Positions 1 through 12,130 of a stretch of DNA of 64,000 bases are shown in pieces. Position numbers and translations under genes: made by a program. The stretch is from Hyalella azteca (Eukaryota > Arthropoda > Malacostraca > Amphipoda > Hyalellidae): positions 620,001 to 684,000 of the forward strand of contig NW_025935888.1 in assembly GCF_000764305.2 (NCBI RefSeq). Reading direction: 5' to 3'. The notes under the pieces were generated by a model, which was given only the letters and a program-made list of their open reading frames with translations, was not told the origin of the DNA and made no database searches. Each line of letters opens with the position of its first letter. Position 1 is the first letter of the stretch.

Positions 1-1706
1 CCTCCAATAATCTACAATATCATTAATTTTCTTGTATTTTTAGCCTGGGAAGTCAGTAAATTTTTATGTTTTTTTGCGAAAACAAGTTTGAATTGATAGC
101 TCTAGCAGCCATACATCTTTAAGAATTTTTACACCAGTTTATGTCGCATCATTTGTCGAACCCTAGGACGCTTATCCAAACTGTGCAGCTCCTACAGTTG
201 CCTCGTGAATCAATTTTTACATGCTGGTATTTGAACGTCGTTTGTTGAATTTTCCAAAAATGACGTACGCAAGAAGAGAAAAGCTTGCGTAAATGAAGGC
301 TTTCACTTGGATGATTCTAGATTTCGTTAGCCGCTACGTCATGAGACTTTGAAAACATCGAATAAGAAAAAGGGGCTTAGCTCGAACTTACGGAGCTATG
401 GGATATGAAAACTAAAAATACCTTCCGGTTCCGCAGAATTAAAAATTATAGCAAATAAACACCAGTTGACAACGTTGGAGTTTTGATTTGAGAATACTGA
501 AAGTGCATTATTCTCTTCACTTCAATAAGATACCGTTTGCTGAAATTCTTAGGATTCACCTCTGGAAAACATTCTTGTGATGAATAATCTTAGCGATTTC
601 TCTGAAATTCACGGAAACGGCTTTGTCACGCAAGCAGTTTTCGTATTATTTCCAGACCATAAAATTTCTTCAAGAGAACTCGGAACGATCATGAGAATGT
701 GCAGTAATCCTGTATTTTAAAGCAGTTCCTTTCAGCCCAACGCGTCCAAGATTTAGAAGAACGAAGATTCTTTCTCCAGCTGATACGGATTTTCATTTAA
801 CGTTCATAAATTGCGACCTCGCTTAATATGAAGGAGTAAATGTCAGCTTGGTCTAAGAGCTCTAAGATTTGGAAGCGACGCGTCTCGACTCTTTCTCGTG
901 TTCCAGCCAACGCTGATCTTGCAAGAAGCCAAGACAGCACACCTCCGCCTCTCTTATTAGATTTGGACGTACGCTTTTCCCCAGCGAGTTTGAGCGACTG
1001 TTTCTTTTTGGCTTCAAATTTGAAAGTCAATAATGCCCGTGCCACTTATCGGCCCAGGTCTGCGAGGAGACGACTGCGGAATGTGGATTTATGTGCACCG
1101 CCAAGTTCGGCTCTTCACACCACCTTTACAGCGACCAAATATCTTCTGAGAGACAAATATGAAGTAACTATTCCGATCTTATTCCTGAACTGCGATAAAA
1201 TTTTAAATATTTCGCAGCCAAATTCCCCGACTTTATTATGCGTTTGAGTTTCAGATGTCATTGAAAATGTACCAAATAAAATATTCTCACAGAGGCTATA
1301 GTCGAGGAGGCGGCCCAAAGGCTCTACTGTAAGATCGCCTCATCACTAATGCAAGCGCGAGCCGTTCGCTGTCCCGTCGAGATTCATTTTCACGCGCTTG
1401 ACTTGGGGCCTTTTCGTGGGACAATGACCAACCTTTACGTTACTTACAGTGCATTATTATGTTACGTGGCCGTTTTCTCTCGTTGGGGAAATGTGTGCCG
1501 CGTTGATGGCTATGATTTTCCGTACGAAATTACAATTCATGAAGTAGTGAAAATTTCTGTTACGTAGAGGATTCTTATCCTGTATTTCTTCTGGATATTT
1601 CGTTTGGGATTTAAAATTTTTAGGATAGACCGTAGGTCCCAGATAAGGTGCCAAAATTGGTAAAATTATTTTCTTTACTGGTGAATTTATTCGTAGCTAG
1701 ACTTAC
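1..1706. other. Non-coding AT-rich sequence, no gene identified
   Basis: Open frames exist on both strands at about 800-1250 and 1350-1570. Their translations show no recognisable domain, the two strands are open over the same DNA, and no good splice borders define them. The 840-1130 segment is richer in G+C than its surroundings and could be an untranslated exon, but nothing in the sequence proves it. Confidence 0.4.
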
Positions 1707-1779
1707 GCCCGTATCCTGAGGCGTAGTCCATGAGCATTGAGCAGGGCTTCGATGAACTTCTTTCAACTCTACCAGGCTT
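1707..1779 (-). CDS. Candidate internal exon, unknown protein
   Basis: On the minus strand a pyrimidine-leaning stretch ending in AAG precedes 1779, and a GTAAGT donor follows 1707. The 73 nt between them are open in a frame that reads KPGRVERSSSKPCSMLMDYA and then SGYG. A second frame is also open through this short segment, so the frame is not proven. No homologous family is recognised and no partner exon was identified. A chance pairing of splice-like sites is quite possible in AT-rich DNA. Confidence 0.2.
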
Positions 1780-4700
1780 CTTAAATTGAACAAAATATCT
1801 CTCGGATATGCCGGGTAATGGACCTGTAATGAAGACAACTAAATGAATTACAACACTTCATATGAATTTATCTTTATACTGAAAATTAAAAAGATCGGTT
1901 TTAACTGGTCACCAAATATCTTATTCGCATCTGAATGCTTCTAATTGCAAGTTCATTAATCAACTTCATCAGATACAATCTTTTCACAAAAGAATACAAA
2001 ATTATCCTAATCAGGATTTATTGCGAAAATATTAAATTCGTTTATCTTCATCTCAGTCAATTGTGCCCTGGCAAACCAATAAGCACGAGCAATTGTAATT
2101 CATTCATATCACAAGTTAGAGCCAATTCGAAAAAATGGACAAAAGCCAGGATCATAGTCAGAATCTCTCGTCTACCCGTTTGAGGTGTAATTTTCATGTT
2201 CCTATCTGCTATTAAGTTGTTGTTTTGCTGAAAATGAAGCAACGTTGTTCATTGATGAACAAAATCCGTTATTTATGTTCCAGATTGCAAAAAAAAACAG
2301 CAAGGAAGTGCTTCATATTAAAAAATTAGTAACATCGTTAAGTACTTGCCACCAAACAGGCAATTGCTGAGTTTAAGTATCAATATCTTGCAGTATTAAC
2401 AATGTCTCGCAATATTAACGTCAACGTCATCATCTTACGTTATTTACATTAATATCCGATAATATCTATCTAAAAATCTCGCAATATTAAATATCATCGT
2501 CTCACAATATTAACATCACAATCTCGTAATTTTAAAATAATTTTGACAAATTTGAAGAGTCACATCATCGAATAGCCCAAAAGTTTTCTTTCATTTTTTA
2601 AATGATCTTTTCTATGCACCTATAAATGTATTTGGGACCCCATTAAACATGGTAGATTTGCACTTTAGCTCACATTCGCTTGTCTATACGCTGAAAGGCT
2701 AAAGGCTAGACCGGTCTCAGCGCTATTAATACTTGAATATTTCAAGTAAAAAAACCATGTCTTTGATGTTTACTGAAATATAATAATATCTTCCTACGAG
2801 ATCGAGGAAGCCTACGTATATTTAGAAAGTAGCTGTCCAACAAGTTTGGAGACAACGTACGATTTCTCTCAGTAAAAAGTAGTACTAGAGCAAAAACTGT
2901 GAACTGTATCACGGCACTTAACTTAACTAGCATACATATTCAGTTCATACATGCATTTTCGATCTGCTTCTACCTTCATCACATCTTCATTTATCGATAT
3001 CACTCGAGCAAACAGCTGGCGATATCCGCTGCTGTTCTGTGGCAAAAGAGCGTTTTTGCAGCACATTTGCTTAATGAAAGTCTGTCTCCAGACGTGAGAG
3101 TGATAGCGCTGCAGCTCTATGTAAATTCTCCTCCTAAATGCTAATTAAATTGCATTTTTATTCGCGCTGACTTTGCGCTTTTGTCGGGGCATATTTACAT
3201 TCTGGAATTAGCAGCAATGGGCGTGTATGAAAAATGTTAATTAAATTTAAACGATTAGTGTTGCACTTTGCGCACTCACCGGAGTTGAATTAGGAGCATT
3301 TGAAAAATTGCCTTTGCTGCCGTCGTTTTTCTTGTGGAAAATTTTTTTATTTCTTTCCTAACCTTTTTTTTGTCATGATAAAGTGAAATAAATGGGCGTA
3401 ATTGTTGGCCATTCAAGAGGCTTGGAACGGTAACAACTGAAATTTTGTTTCATAGACTCAAATGCTTTCAATTGCTTTCTTAATTGTAGCTTCTTTTGCT
3501 CATAATAAATCTTCGAACGCACCAATTTTTGCGTCATTTCAACAGAAATGTTCGTTTTTGCATTGATGATTAATTTTATTTTCTGTAAAGACATAGAATT
3601 ATTTACAGATATAGAATTTGTAGTAGTTTAAGAATATTTGAAGGAAATGCTGTGCGATTTGGTCTCTGTGTGACCGTACTTTCCGCCATAAAACTAAGCT
3701 CGGTCATCTCGCCTAGCGAGAGTCCATGAGTGACCGCATCGCCTCTGGCTTTCTGCTTCGCTGGGTCTAGGCGCCCTAGTATGCACTGTGATGGTGGATG
3801 CGTCTTCCATATTTTCGATGGACCGACAGGCAATTGTGTCATAGCATTCATGAAAACATGCGATTGTCATTCATGAAAACGTGAATGGTAATTGATTTTG
3901 AGGCTCAAAAATGTCCATGCGTGAGCCTAAATCTAAGCGCGACGAGGACATGATGTACCAATGAAGATTAATTTAATTGCGTTCAATTTTGTAATAGTAT
4001 GAGCTTTTCTTTATTTTGTTGTACTTTCTGGCGTGCTTTCCGTTTTAGCGGCTTTGTTGACATTTGAAATATCTTGGTGGTAAAAGTCGAACCATTTTCT
4101 TTCAGTTTATGATCAAACTATATTATTGTCTCGCAAATGTCATTTCATTTCCTTTTTTTGCCTTTGAGTACACTGCACAGTGTACTGCTTCAATCCACGG
4201 GCATTTAATTCTTTCTCGATTCTGTCGAAAGTAGCATCTTAATTTTTGCTGCTTGAGGATTGCACATTCGAAATTCAAGTCTATAAATGGCCGGTATAGT
4301 TCGATGAAAAAGAATAGGAAGATACTCATCCAAGATGCAATAAATTGATCCAAAAATTGGCCTCCTATATGTACAATGAATGAAAGGAGCTTGTGGCTCA
4401 CTTGAAAAACATGTTGCCACTGAAAAATACAGGCTATTCATTATCGTTCAAGTCATGGCAGGCTGTTGGCCGGTGCTATCCTGGAAATTAGTGATATAGT
4501 TAGCGGGCTCAAACTTAGCGTGTCACTTTGGAAAGTTTCAAACATCCATGGATGTTGTGTTGAAATGTGATCAAAAAGCTATTTGTTCTATGTATATCAT
4601 ACCAGCATGTATTAACGAAATACCGTTTTTATTATTAATTTTACCGACAGTTTTTGCCATTGGCATCGAAAGCGCTTATGATAACGCAAGGCTTGTGAAC

Positions 4701-5849
4701 TGGAATCACCTCAAATACCGCAAGGCTAAAATTTCTTATATCGCAAATGCGGAACGTTTTTGAACAAATGTGTCATGATATTTGGTGATAAATTATGTAA
4801 TTCTTTATGACTACAGCTTGATATTAACCATTTGCACCATGATAATAGTGTCTACTTAGGCAAAACAGATCAAGCCCGAAACTATCCGAATTTCTAAATA
4901 TTGGTGAGTGTTTNGATGAGTGTTTAGGTATAGAGCTTTACAACTGGAAAGAAGATAAAAATTGATAGTAAATAATGTTTCAACCCCATCTTCACTTTTA
5001 ATTTGTCTCATAAGTAGAAGATCTAAGTGAGGGAAATCGTCGTTTCTTCTGAAATTTTTACAAGAGAATATTATTATTTTCAGGAAACTCTTCCTTAATT
5101 TGAAACAATTTAATTTATCAGGCTGAAAAAGAGTTCTTGAAAACTAATTCGATGAAGGAAAACTAATCCAATTACAATGTTTCATTTTATTATGGCAACC
5201 ACAATTTCATTCAATACATTTAAGAAGTTATCTCTGATGCGTCAACAAAAATTAATCATTAAATATCTCTAAAAGGCTAATACTATACCTGACCTAGCTG
5301 AGTGGCATTGTTCCTCAAAAATAAAGTTCATTATTTTTTGACACTGTTGCAAAGAGCAATCAAAATCCCACTGAAAACTTTCACACCTGAGGAGCCACCG
5401 GCTCGCGGGTAGTGGCCTTCCTTCGCGACGCGGGCTTCCTGGCGCGATCATGAGGGACCCGTTGAAAAACACCTGTGTGACATAACAGCTTTTTGCTTTA
5501 TTTTCTTGCCCCAAAATGTTCATAAATTATACATAATATCGCTTTGTCTCTATAATCATCGGGACCAGCACGAATACGGATTCAATTTAATTGTTTATTT
5601 CTCACTTTTATTCACTTTTTATGCAATGAAAATGTTCATAAAAATTAACATTGCATGACAAATGCAGTTTGCCACCAAATGTGAACTACTGTACCTTATA
5701 GCTTTGTGCCGATCAATTAAGATTCTCATCCGGGCTCTGGAATGTATACGATGTAAGCATCCCATCGTAATAGAATGTATATGAATGAACTCCATGTATT
5801 GGCGTCGTAGTTACGGTGAGATTCCGGATCAGCTTTGCTCAATAATCTG
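1780..5849. other. Non-coding sequence, no gene identified
   Basis: The region is AT-rich with short, unremarkable open frames. Degenerate CAATATTAA-type words recur loosely at 2390-2530, and near-identical ATTCATGAAAAC words occur at about 3846-3880. One unresolved base lies at 4914. A G+C-richer patch at 5390-5470 has no convincing coding frame. Confidence 0.45.
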
Positions 5850-6020
5850 TCACCGAAAAAAAATTAGGCCGCTTTACTGAGCTCACAGCTCTGAAAAAAT
5901 TACTGGGCTAACTGAGATCACAAAAATATTGCAGAAAAAATTTGCCGGGACAACCGCGATCACAACAATACTACGGAAAAAAATTGCCGGGTTAACTGAG
6001 CCCGCAGTCAACAAAGTTGA
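5850..6020. repeat. Degenerate tandem repeat, unit about 55-60 bp
   Basis: Three to four diverged units follow one another. Each carries a GAAAAAAAATT-like A-run, a GCCGGG/GCTGGGC word, an ACTGAG or ACCGCG word and then ATCACA. The loose open frames on both strands here come from the repeat rather than from a gene. Confidence 0.55.
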
Positions 6021-7185
6021 AAAAGTCAACTGTCCTGGTAGTTGTCGTAGTGATAGAGTGAGCTGGTCTAGAGGTATCTTAGCTACCAGCACTTGGGGTG
6101 AAAATTGGCTCAAATTAGATCCAGTAGTGTGTTTCTCATGCCTCCAAGGTTAGATGAAGTGGATAAAGCGAGTAAATTTTCCAGAAGTAACTTAGCTGCC
6201 TCCGTACGGATTGGCTTTTCACGACGCTGTGCTGGAACGCCAAGCACGCCGCTTTACTTATAAGCTTTACTTTTGTGATATTCTTAAATTATTTGTTCGA
6301 GATACTAAATTACCATTTAATCCGGTTGAAGAAAAGATGCACGTAATAAATATGCAAATGAAAATTTTAGCTTTTTCTGGTTTTATAAAATGACGTTTCG
6401 CTGTAAAAGATTTTCATTAATTCCGATTCACTATTCGCCTACTTGCAATGCCCTTGATAATAGCGTTTATCTCAGCAGGCAATCACTGGTATGATTATAG
6501 CAGCATGGCCGGTAATGCGCTGTAGGCGGCGGAGACTCTGATGTGCTGATGAGACGTTAATAGGCATGATAATTAATTAATTATCTTTAGTATTGATGCT
6601 CCGACGTCTCCAGCTGCATGTGCTGTCTTGCTGCTACTGTGCTTCTTGCTGCTAAGATGGTGAGCTCGTTTTTGAAATACGAAGTGAAAAAAGTTCTATT
6701 GAGTGAATGAGCTCTGAATTAAGTACTATCTTTTCTATTGTTAATTATACCGGCTTTAATTGGCTTCTATTGATGTTTATTTTATAACTGGATTTATTTG
6801 GATAACTAAGTGTTGTGATTTATTTCAATGTTCGACCTTTTTGTTTTAGTCTGTTGGACAAAAACAGGCTGTTTGCTCCCAAATCGATGTCAGTTCACCT
6901 GCTTTCCTCTTTCCAACCGTGATGGATAGCGATTCGGAAAGTGATGCTAGGTCCACCTGTTCCGATGCGTACATTGGTGTCGGAAGTATTTCGATGCGCA
7001 AAGACCTGGAAAAAGTTAACAAAATGCTGTCTTCCTTAGAAATTTTAGTCCTGAAAGCGGAAAGCTGGTAGACTTTCTAAGTCGTCAAACGGGGTCGCGG
7101 CTAATACTCTCAATCTCGACAAGATTATTAAAGTAATGGTTGCAATATACTACCTTAATATCAGAATGCTGAGTAAACGTTGAAG

Positions 7186-7193
7186 CCTTATAT
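7186..7193. repeat. Left 8-bp target-site duplication of the hAT MITE
   Basis: CCTTATAT immediately precedes the left terminus and is repeated exactly at 7449-7456 immediately after the right terminus. Confidence 0.9.
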
Positions 7194-7448
7194 CACTGGT
7201 TCCCAAAGTCTGCGGTACCGCCCCCTGGAGGCGGTGGAAAGATCCGAGGAAGCAGCACACGAGTCCCAGCGTTTTCCCACCCAGATCTGTTTTTTTTAAC
7301 TTCTCCTGGGTTTCTATTGTAAACTTTTGAAAATATTCAAACTTGGGGGGAGGCCGGCGCTAGGAATTAATATGTGTCTTTCGGGGGCGCTAGGAATTCA
7401 CTGGGGAGCCAAGGGGGGCGCCAGCCTGCAAAAGTTTGGGAACCACTG
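7194..7448. mobile_element. Non-autonomous hAT-type MITE nested in the LINE
   Basis: The 255-bp element starts CACTGGTTCCCAAAGTCTGC, and its right end read in reverse complement starts CAGTGGTTCCCAAACTTTTG, so the termini form imperfect inverted repeats. It is flanked on both sides by the identical 8-mer CCTTATAT (7186-7193 and 7449-7456). An 8-bp target duplication with CA-starting ends is the signature of hAT transposases. There is no coding capacity; the interior is G+C rich with a GGGGGCGC-type core. It must have moved using a transposase supplied elsewhere. It split the LINE remnant after that element had inserted. Confidence 0.9.
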
Positions 7449-7456
7449 CCTTATAT
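7449..7456. repeat. Right 8-bp target-site duplication of the hAT MITE
   Basis: CCTTATAT, an exact copy of 7186-7193, directly abuts the right terminus of the element. Confidence 0.9.
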
Positions 7457-8384
7457 CTACGAATTCGAAACTTGAGTGCGACGTATTTCAGTTTGTTGAC
7501 AGGCAGACCTCTTCTTCGAGTTACTCGGTGTGGTGTCACGTGGCGTCCCCGTACCTTAGGGACCCTCTACCAGAAACCACTCTTATATCATCAGGGGCAT
7601 AAGATGCGGAATTGCGGGTGTCCCCTTGATGATGAGGTAAAATCTATGGACCCACCAGTGCTTGGTAAAACGACTTTGTTGTGTTGAGCAGAAATCTCTT
7701 GTAAAAGTTATGGCCTGTCATGGTAGCTCCAATCTATCCTTCGTCAACGCTGCTGTGAACAAAGTTGAGGCAACAAGGAATCTTGATCATTTCAAGAAAT
7801 TATTTGTGGATTAGAGGAATGTACTTGTGGATAATACTCTTCGTACCGTGGATGTCAAGGGAGTAGACATCATCGGTAGGGACAAGGAACACCTTCGAGT
7901 GTCCTTCGTCTGCAAGGAGGCGAGGAACAGGACTTTGATGGTCATAAAAAGGAAAAAGCCTGATTACCTATTGTGAAAGAATACCTTACCAAAACACGAG
8001 CTGCTCTTTTTTACAAGCTAAGAACGCTGAAGAGATGTAATAAGTCCATCGTGAAGGTATATTCATGGTATGGTCTAGTTGATTCCATAACTAAGGATAG
8101 TGGCAAGATCTCATCCATCAACTATAAGTCTGACCTGGTTAAATTTGCGGCATCGTTGATAGTTTCAACTGCCTAATGCAGTTGAAATTACCAACGTTAA
8201 TTCATTGTTAACTAATGCTAGTCTTTCTCTTTTCGATATGGCTGAATTAATCTATCCTAGTGTATCTCTTAGAGATGATCTAGTTGCGGATATTCATGGA
8301 ATTTACTGTAAAATGTACGACGGTGATGCTTTTGCCGACCGATTAAGTGATATTGTTCAAAAAACAAAGTTCTTTTAACTTGTG

Positions 8385-8565
8385 TGCATTCCCAGCAGGC
8401 AATGTCAGGTTGAATCAATGTTGAAACCTCGTACTTCGCGGCGTTCAAATAACGTTGAATATTATATAGTCTAGAATGAAAAAGTGAATCAACCCCATTT
8501 TCTCAATTTCGTACATTTCGACGTTGTTTCAAGGTTGAAATCACGTTGAATTCTGACGTTAAAAG
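8385..8565. repeat. Possible MITE rich in GTTGAA words, inserted in the LINE
   Basis: This segment lies where the LINE frames break between the ORF1-like and endonuclease regions. It begins with CAGCAGGCAATGTCAGGTTG and holds many GTTGAA/TTCAAC words in both orientations. Sequences of this type are common as short DNA-transposon derivatives in invertebrate genomes. I could not define clean terminal repeats or a target duplication. Confidence 0.4.
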
Positions 8566-10450
8566 CGCATTTATAAAAAGTTTTATCATGCTAACAAGTT
8601 CAAGTGTCACAAGTGTCACAGTATTCGCGCAGTTTCAACTTTGGGCAGTGATCGCCAGGGGGGTGATATAACTGCCTATGTCGATAACAAATTCAGTGCT
8701 AGGTTAGTTGAAGCCTTCATCCGAGCAAAAACTGAATATGACTTGATGAACATATATATGTCAGTTGTGCCTGGGTTTGACCTCTCAATTTTTTGTGCCT
8801 ATTGGCCTCTTTCTAATAGCGTTCAAAGTTTCAATGAGCTTTTTTCACTCTAGGTTCTATGAAAAATTGGGAGATCTAATAAAGAAATTTTTTATCGCGA
8901 TTTCAATATTAATCTGTACAATCCTCTTAATCTGTGTTCAAGCAACAATTTTATTCATGACATTCTTTGTAGCAATTTTTATCCAGCCATAACTAAACCA
9001 ACCAGAATCTCCCCTGAAAATCCCATTACGCCTTATTCACTGCTTGATCATACGTGGTGGAAATTATATGGATCAAACTCAGAATCAGCCGCTATGGACA
9101 TTGTCTTATCAGATCACTTGATGACATTCTTTTATTTTGAAACTGGGTTTTTGACTCCTCCATCTAGGGAAAAAATTCACCTTATTAATGCTGACAATAT
9201 TCAAAAGTCTAGGTAGAAGATGAATCGTTTTCCTTCTGTACTTTTAACTAATATTGATGAATCCAACCTTGCAATGCTGTCTTTCATGGCCGAACTTTCC
9301 AAAATTTGCAATGCATCTTTCCCTTTAAAGTTTGTCACGATTAGAAAACATGGACCTGCTTGGTGGCCGACGAAATTAAGTCTGCCACCAAGAAGAAGCG
9401 TAAACGTCTACATCTTTCTCGCACTGCTGTAATTTACCGTAGATCTTACTTTGCTTATCGAAATGTATTGACGAATGCGCTATTGTAAACAGTTATAAGA
9501 AGCAGTACTACTCGACTTAAATTTAGCAAAAGTCGAACGACTCTAGGGTTTTTTAGAATATTGTCAACTCCTAACTTGCGAAGAATCTTGCACTCAAAAA
9601 GATTGAATCGTCCAAAAATAACAAGCTTTTGTCTGGCACCGATACGGCTACTGAATTCAGCGATTATTTTTATCTCTGTTGCCAATGACTTTACGAAATA
9701 TATGGTCCCGTGGGAGATGGTTCGACTTTGGGTGTTCCTTTTTGTGAGGCAACCTGCTTCGTATCTCCTGCTTTTGTATCGGAAATAAAGAGATCGTCAC
9801 GATTATGTAGAGGCAAGGGGCTTCATATTTAGGAAATTCAATCAAAAATATTCTTTGAAGCCTGCTGATATCGTAGCGCCTATTTTAGCCATATTTTTAG
9901 TTTGTGTATGTGTACTGGAGTCTACCCTGATGCCCCTACCCTGATTTTCCTATGTAATGTGATTTCCACCTTTATGGTATCAGAGGGCCTCATCATTCAT
10001 GAATTCAATCATATCTACCAATACCAATAGAGAACAATACGTTTCATTGAACGAGTTCAAATCACCCATTAGACCAATGACGATTGGAGCACCACATGCA
10101 GGGCTCTGCTCTCGGGCCTCTTCACTTTAACATTTTTCATAAATGATATCGCAGCTTCTTTTAACGTGAACGGCAAGCACTTTGCTGATGACGCTGTATT
10201 TTATATCTCGAGAAGCACCTACTATATATGATGCGTGGGAGAGTATATCAGAGCTGTCTGTGAATTTGTCAAGGTGGCTATTACACAAGTTAGTGGGGCA
10301 CTCTAATTAAAATAAACTGATGCTTTATACTCCGAAACTAATATCAGTTTCCGTCACATCATCTTTAAAGGAACAATTTTCAATTGGGTTGACGATTTAC
10401 GGTATCTGGGTATAAAAAATTACGTGACAATTTTTCCACGGGGTTGGCTC

Positions 10451-11687
10451 TTAGTCATGGTATAAATTTATGTAAACATTCAATTGTGCTAACATTCTAT
10501 ATGACTAACTTCTGGGGATGACTCTGTTTTTGAGCATGATTTTTATTTAGAATAAAATTCAGTACAAATTGTATTCGCGAATTTTGCTTCAGGTACGTTT
10601 CCGTTAGTTTTGGTTTCGTTCTCAGCTAAGTCATAAATCTTCGTTAAATAACTATATTACATATCAACTATTTATTCGGGGATGCTCCTGTGGTAATATT
10701 TAACTATTTTTATGGTGATCAAAATCTGAACAATATGCTATCATGAACTCGTTTTCTTCACTAATAGATTTGGGAACTGCTTTACTTCACGTTAGTGATT
10801 TCAATGGTACGACAACTGCTGCCAGAGACTAAAGCTACGCATCGCTATGATTGACACTGGTATCACAGACTGGTAGCTTGCTTAGCTCCCATCAAAATGC
10901 AAGACGGGCAGAATCTCTGTATAATCACAAGCCATCTCTGCAATACTTCTTTACATCTCGAATATAGTCGGGCAGTTATTTCATTAAAGTGACTGAACGT
11001 GAAGACTGTCACGGTTCCAGGTTTATTTTTTTGCTGTTAAGACATTTATGGGAATTCGAGTCGATTATTAACTTTAAAGACTAGTTGTGTGCTATCAGAG
11101 TGGAACTTATACATAAACACTTTCTTCTGAAGCACACCATGAAACTACTCTCTCCTAAGCTATTTATTAAAACTATTTATCATAAACGATTGATCGACTA
11201 ATAATTTTTTTTATTTCAATTCTGTAATTAAAACTATTTTTTGGCGTCATCTGTTCTGGTGAAATTTTCTGGGTAACAGAACAAAAGTGTATTCCGCGAA
11301 GACTATCTTCTGAGCTAAATTGAATATCTTCATAAACTTTGATATAAAAGGTCCTGAGCTAATGAACCGTAATAAAGTGAACTACTTTTGTTGTTTTTAA
11401 TTGATGATTTAATATGGCCTTAATTCATCGGTATCGTCCGTGTTGACCCTCGACGCTACGCAAACTGTAAACGAAGTTTTCTTTTCTCCGCTCGAGGTTA
11501 ACGAGGAACGTGAGTTTTACTCGTCTTGCAGTAGACACTTGGCCAAGGTGTGAGCTTCCATATAGAAACTAAATTTTACTTGAATCAGACTAAAAACAAT
11601 TCAAATAGTCTAGTTAATGTAACCTTAATTTCTCGAAGCATACTTTTTTTGGATCGTTCTTACTGTTAAGAAACTCTTACCAATTTT
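10451..11687. other. Non-coding AT-rich sequence
   Basis: No supported coding frame. It contains one copy of a short dispersed repeat (10681-10739) that is found again at 23487-23543. Confidence 0.45.
10681..10739 (+). repeat. Dispersed repeat, copy 1
   Basis: The segment starts GATGCTCCTGTGGTAA and ends CTGAACAATATGC. It matches 23487-23543 in the same orientation with a few substitutions and small indels. Family unknown. Confidence 0.7.
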
Positions 11688-12130
11688 TTATACAACTTAC
11701 ACGGGGTGCATTATCGATGATTTCATTTTGACGGCGGATTTTTCAAGAAGCACTTGTTGGCATTTTAAGATGAATTGTGCTTGGTTTCTAATTCGATCTG
11801 ATATGCTAGTATATGCTAGGGGAGAGGACATCATTGTTACCTATGAGATTTCATATAAGTCTACAGATGTCAACCATATAGTAAAACTAGAGTTACTAGA
11901 ATATATTTTACCCAGGCATGAACTAGAATATATTTTACCCAGGCATGATGTGTGTTTGCGCGTATACAATATATGCTAGGTATTAAGTTGTTCAAGTTTT
12001 TCACCTTTACCCTGACGGCGCGTATCGATAGTGATCGATAGCATTAGCATTATTGTCTCCAATGTTTTAGTCTTATAATGATGTGAGATGGTATCATTGA
12101 TGATGAACTTGTGGGCCTTAACAAGTCCAG
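11688..12130. repeat. Tandem duplication, copy 1 (about 443 bp)
   Basis: It starts TTATACAACTTACACGGGGT, ends AACAAGTCCAG, and is followed directly by a diverged second copy. An internal 26-bp unit containing ATATATTTTACCCAGGCATG occurs twice at about 11893-11946 in this copy only. A minus-strand open frame is shared by the two copies, but it changes length between them and has no known domain. Confidence 0.8.

Larger units (their letters stand above)
6868..10450 (+). pseudogene. Decayed non-LTR retrotransposon (LINE, CR1/Jockey-like)
   Basis: Translated pieces in shifting frames follow LINE order. An ORF1-like part spans about 6900-8170, including a segment reading YLTKTRAALFYKLRTLKRCN (7979-8040) typical of ORF1 C-terminal regions. 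Endonuclease pieces at 8650-8830 include a GGDITAYVDNKF block that resembles the GGVALYV region. At 8897-9000 there is an RDFNINLYNP block, equivalent to the GDFN motif, followed by ITKPTRIS and an SDHL block near 9110. Reverse-transcriptase pieces include KPADIVAPIL (about 9858), a QGSALGPL-like block (about 10100) shifted against the FINDI block, the FADD catalytic box (about 10180) and a VDDLRYLGI block (about 10389). Stops and frameshifts occur throughout, so it cannot encode a working enzyme. The boundaries are approximate, and no poly(A) tail or target duplication was identified. Confidence 0.85.

Noticed and set aside
797..1247. Overlapping open frames on both strands (135 and 82 codons)
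   Set aside because: Both translations lack domains and the strands are open over the same bases. No splice signals decide between them.
3603..3851. 82-codon minus-strand frame in a G+C-richer patch
   Set aside because: No recognisable family, no splice support, and another frame on the plus strand is also partly open.
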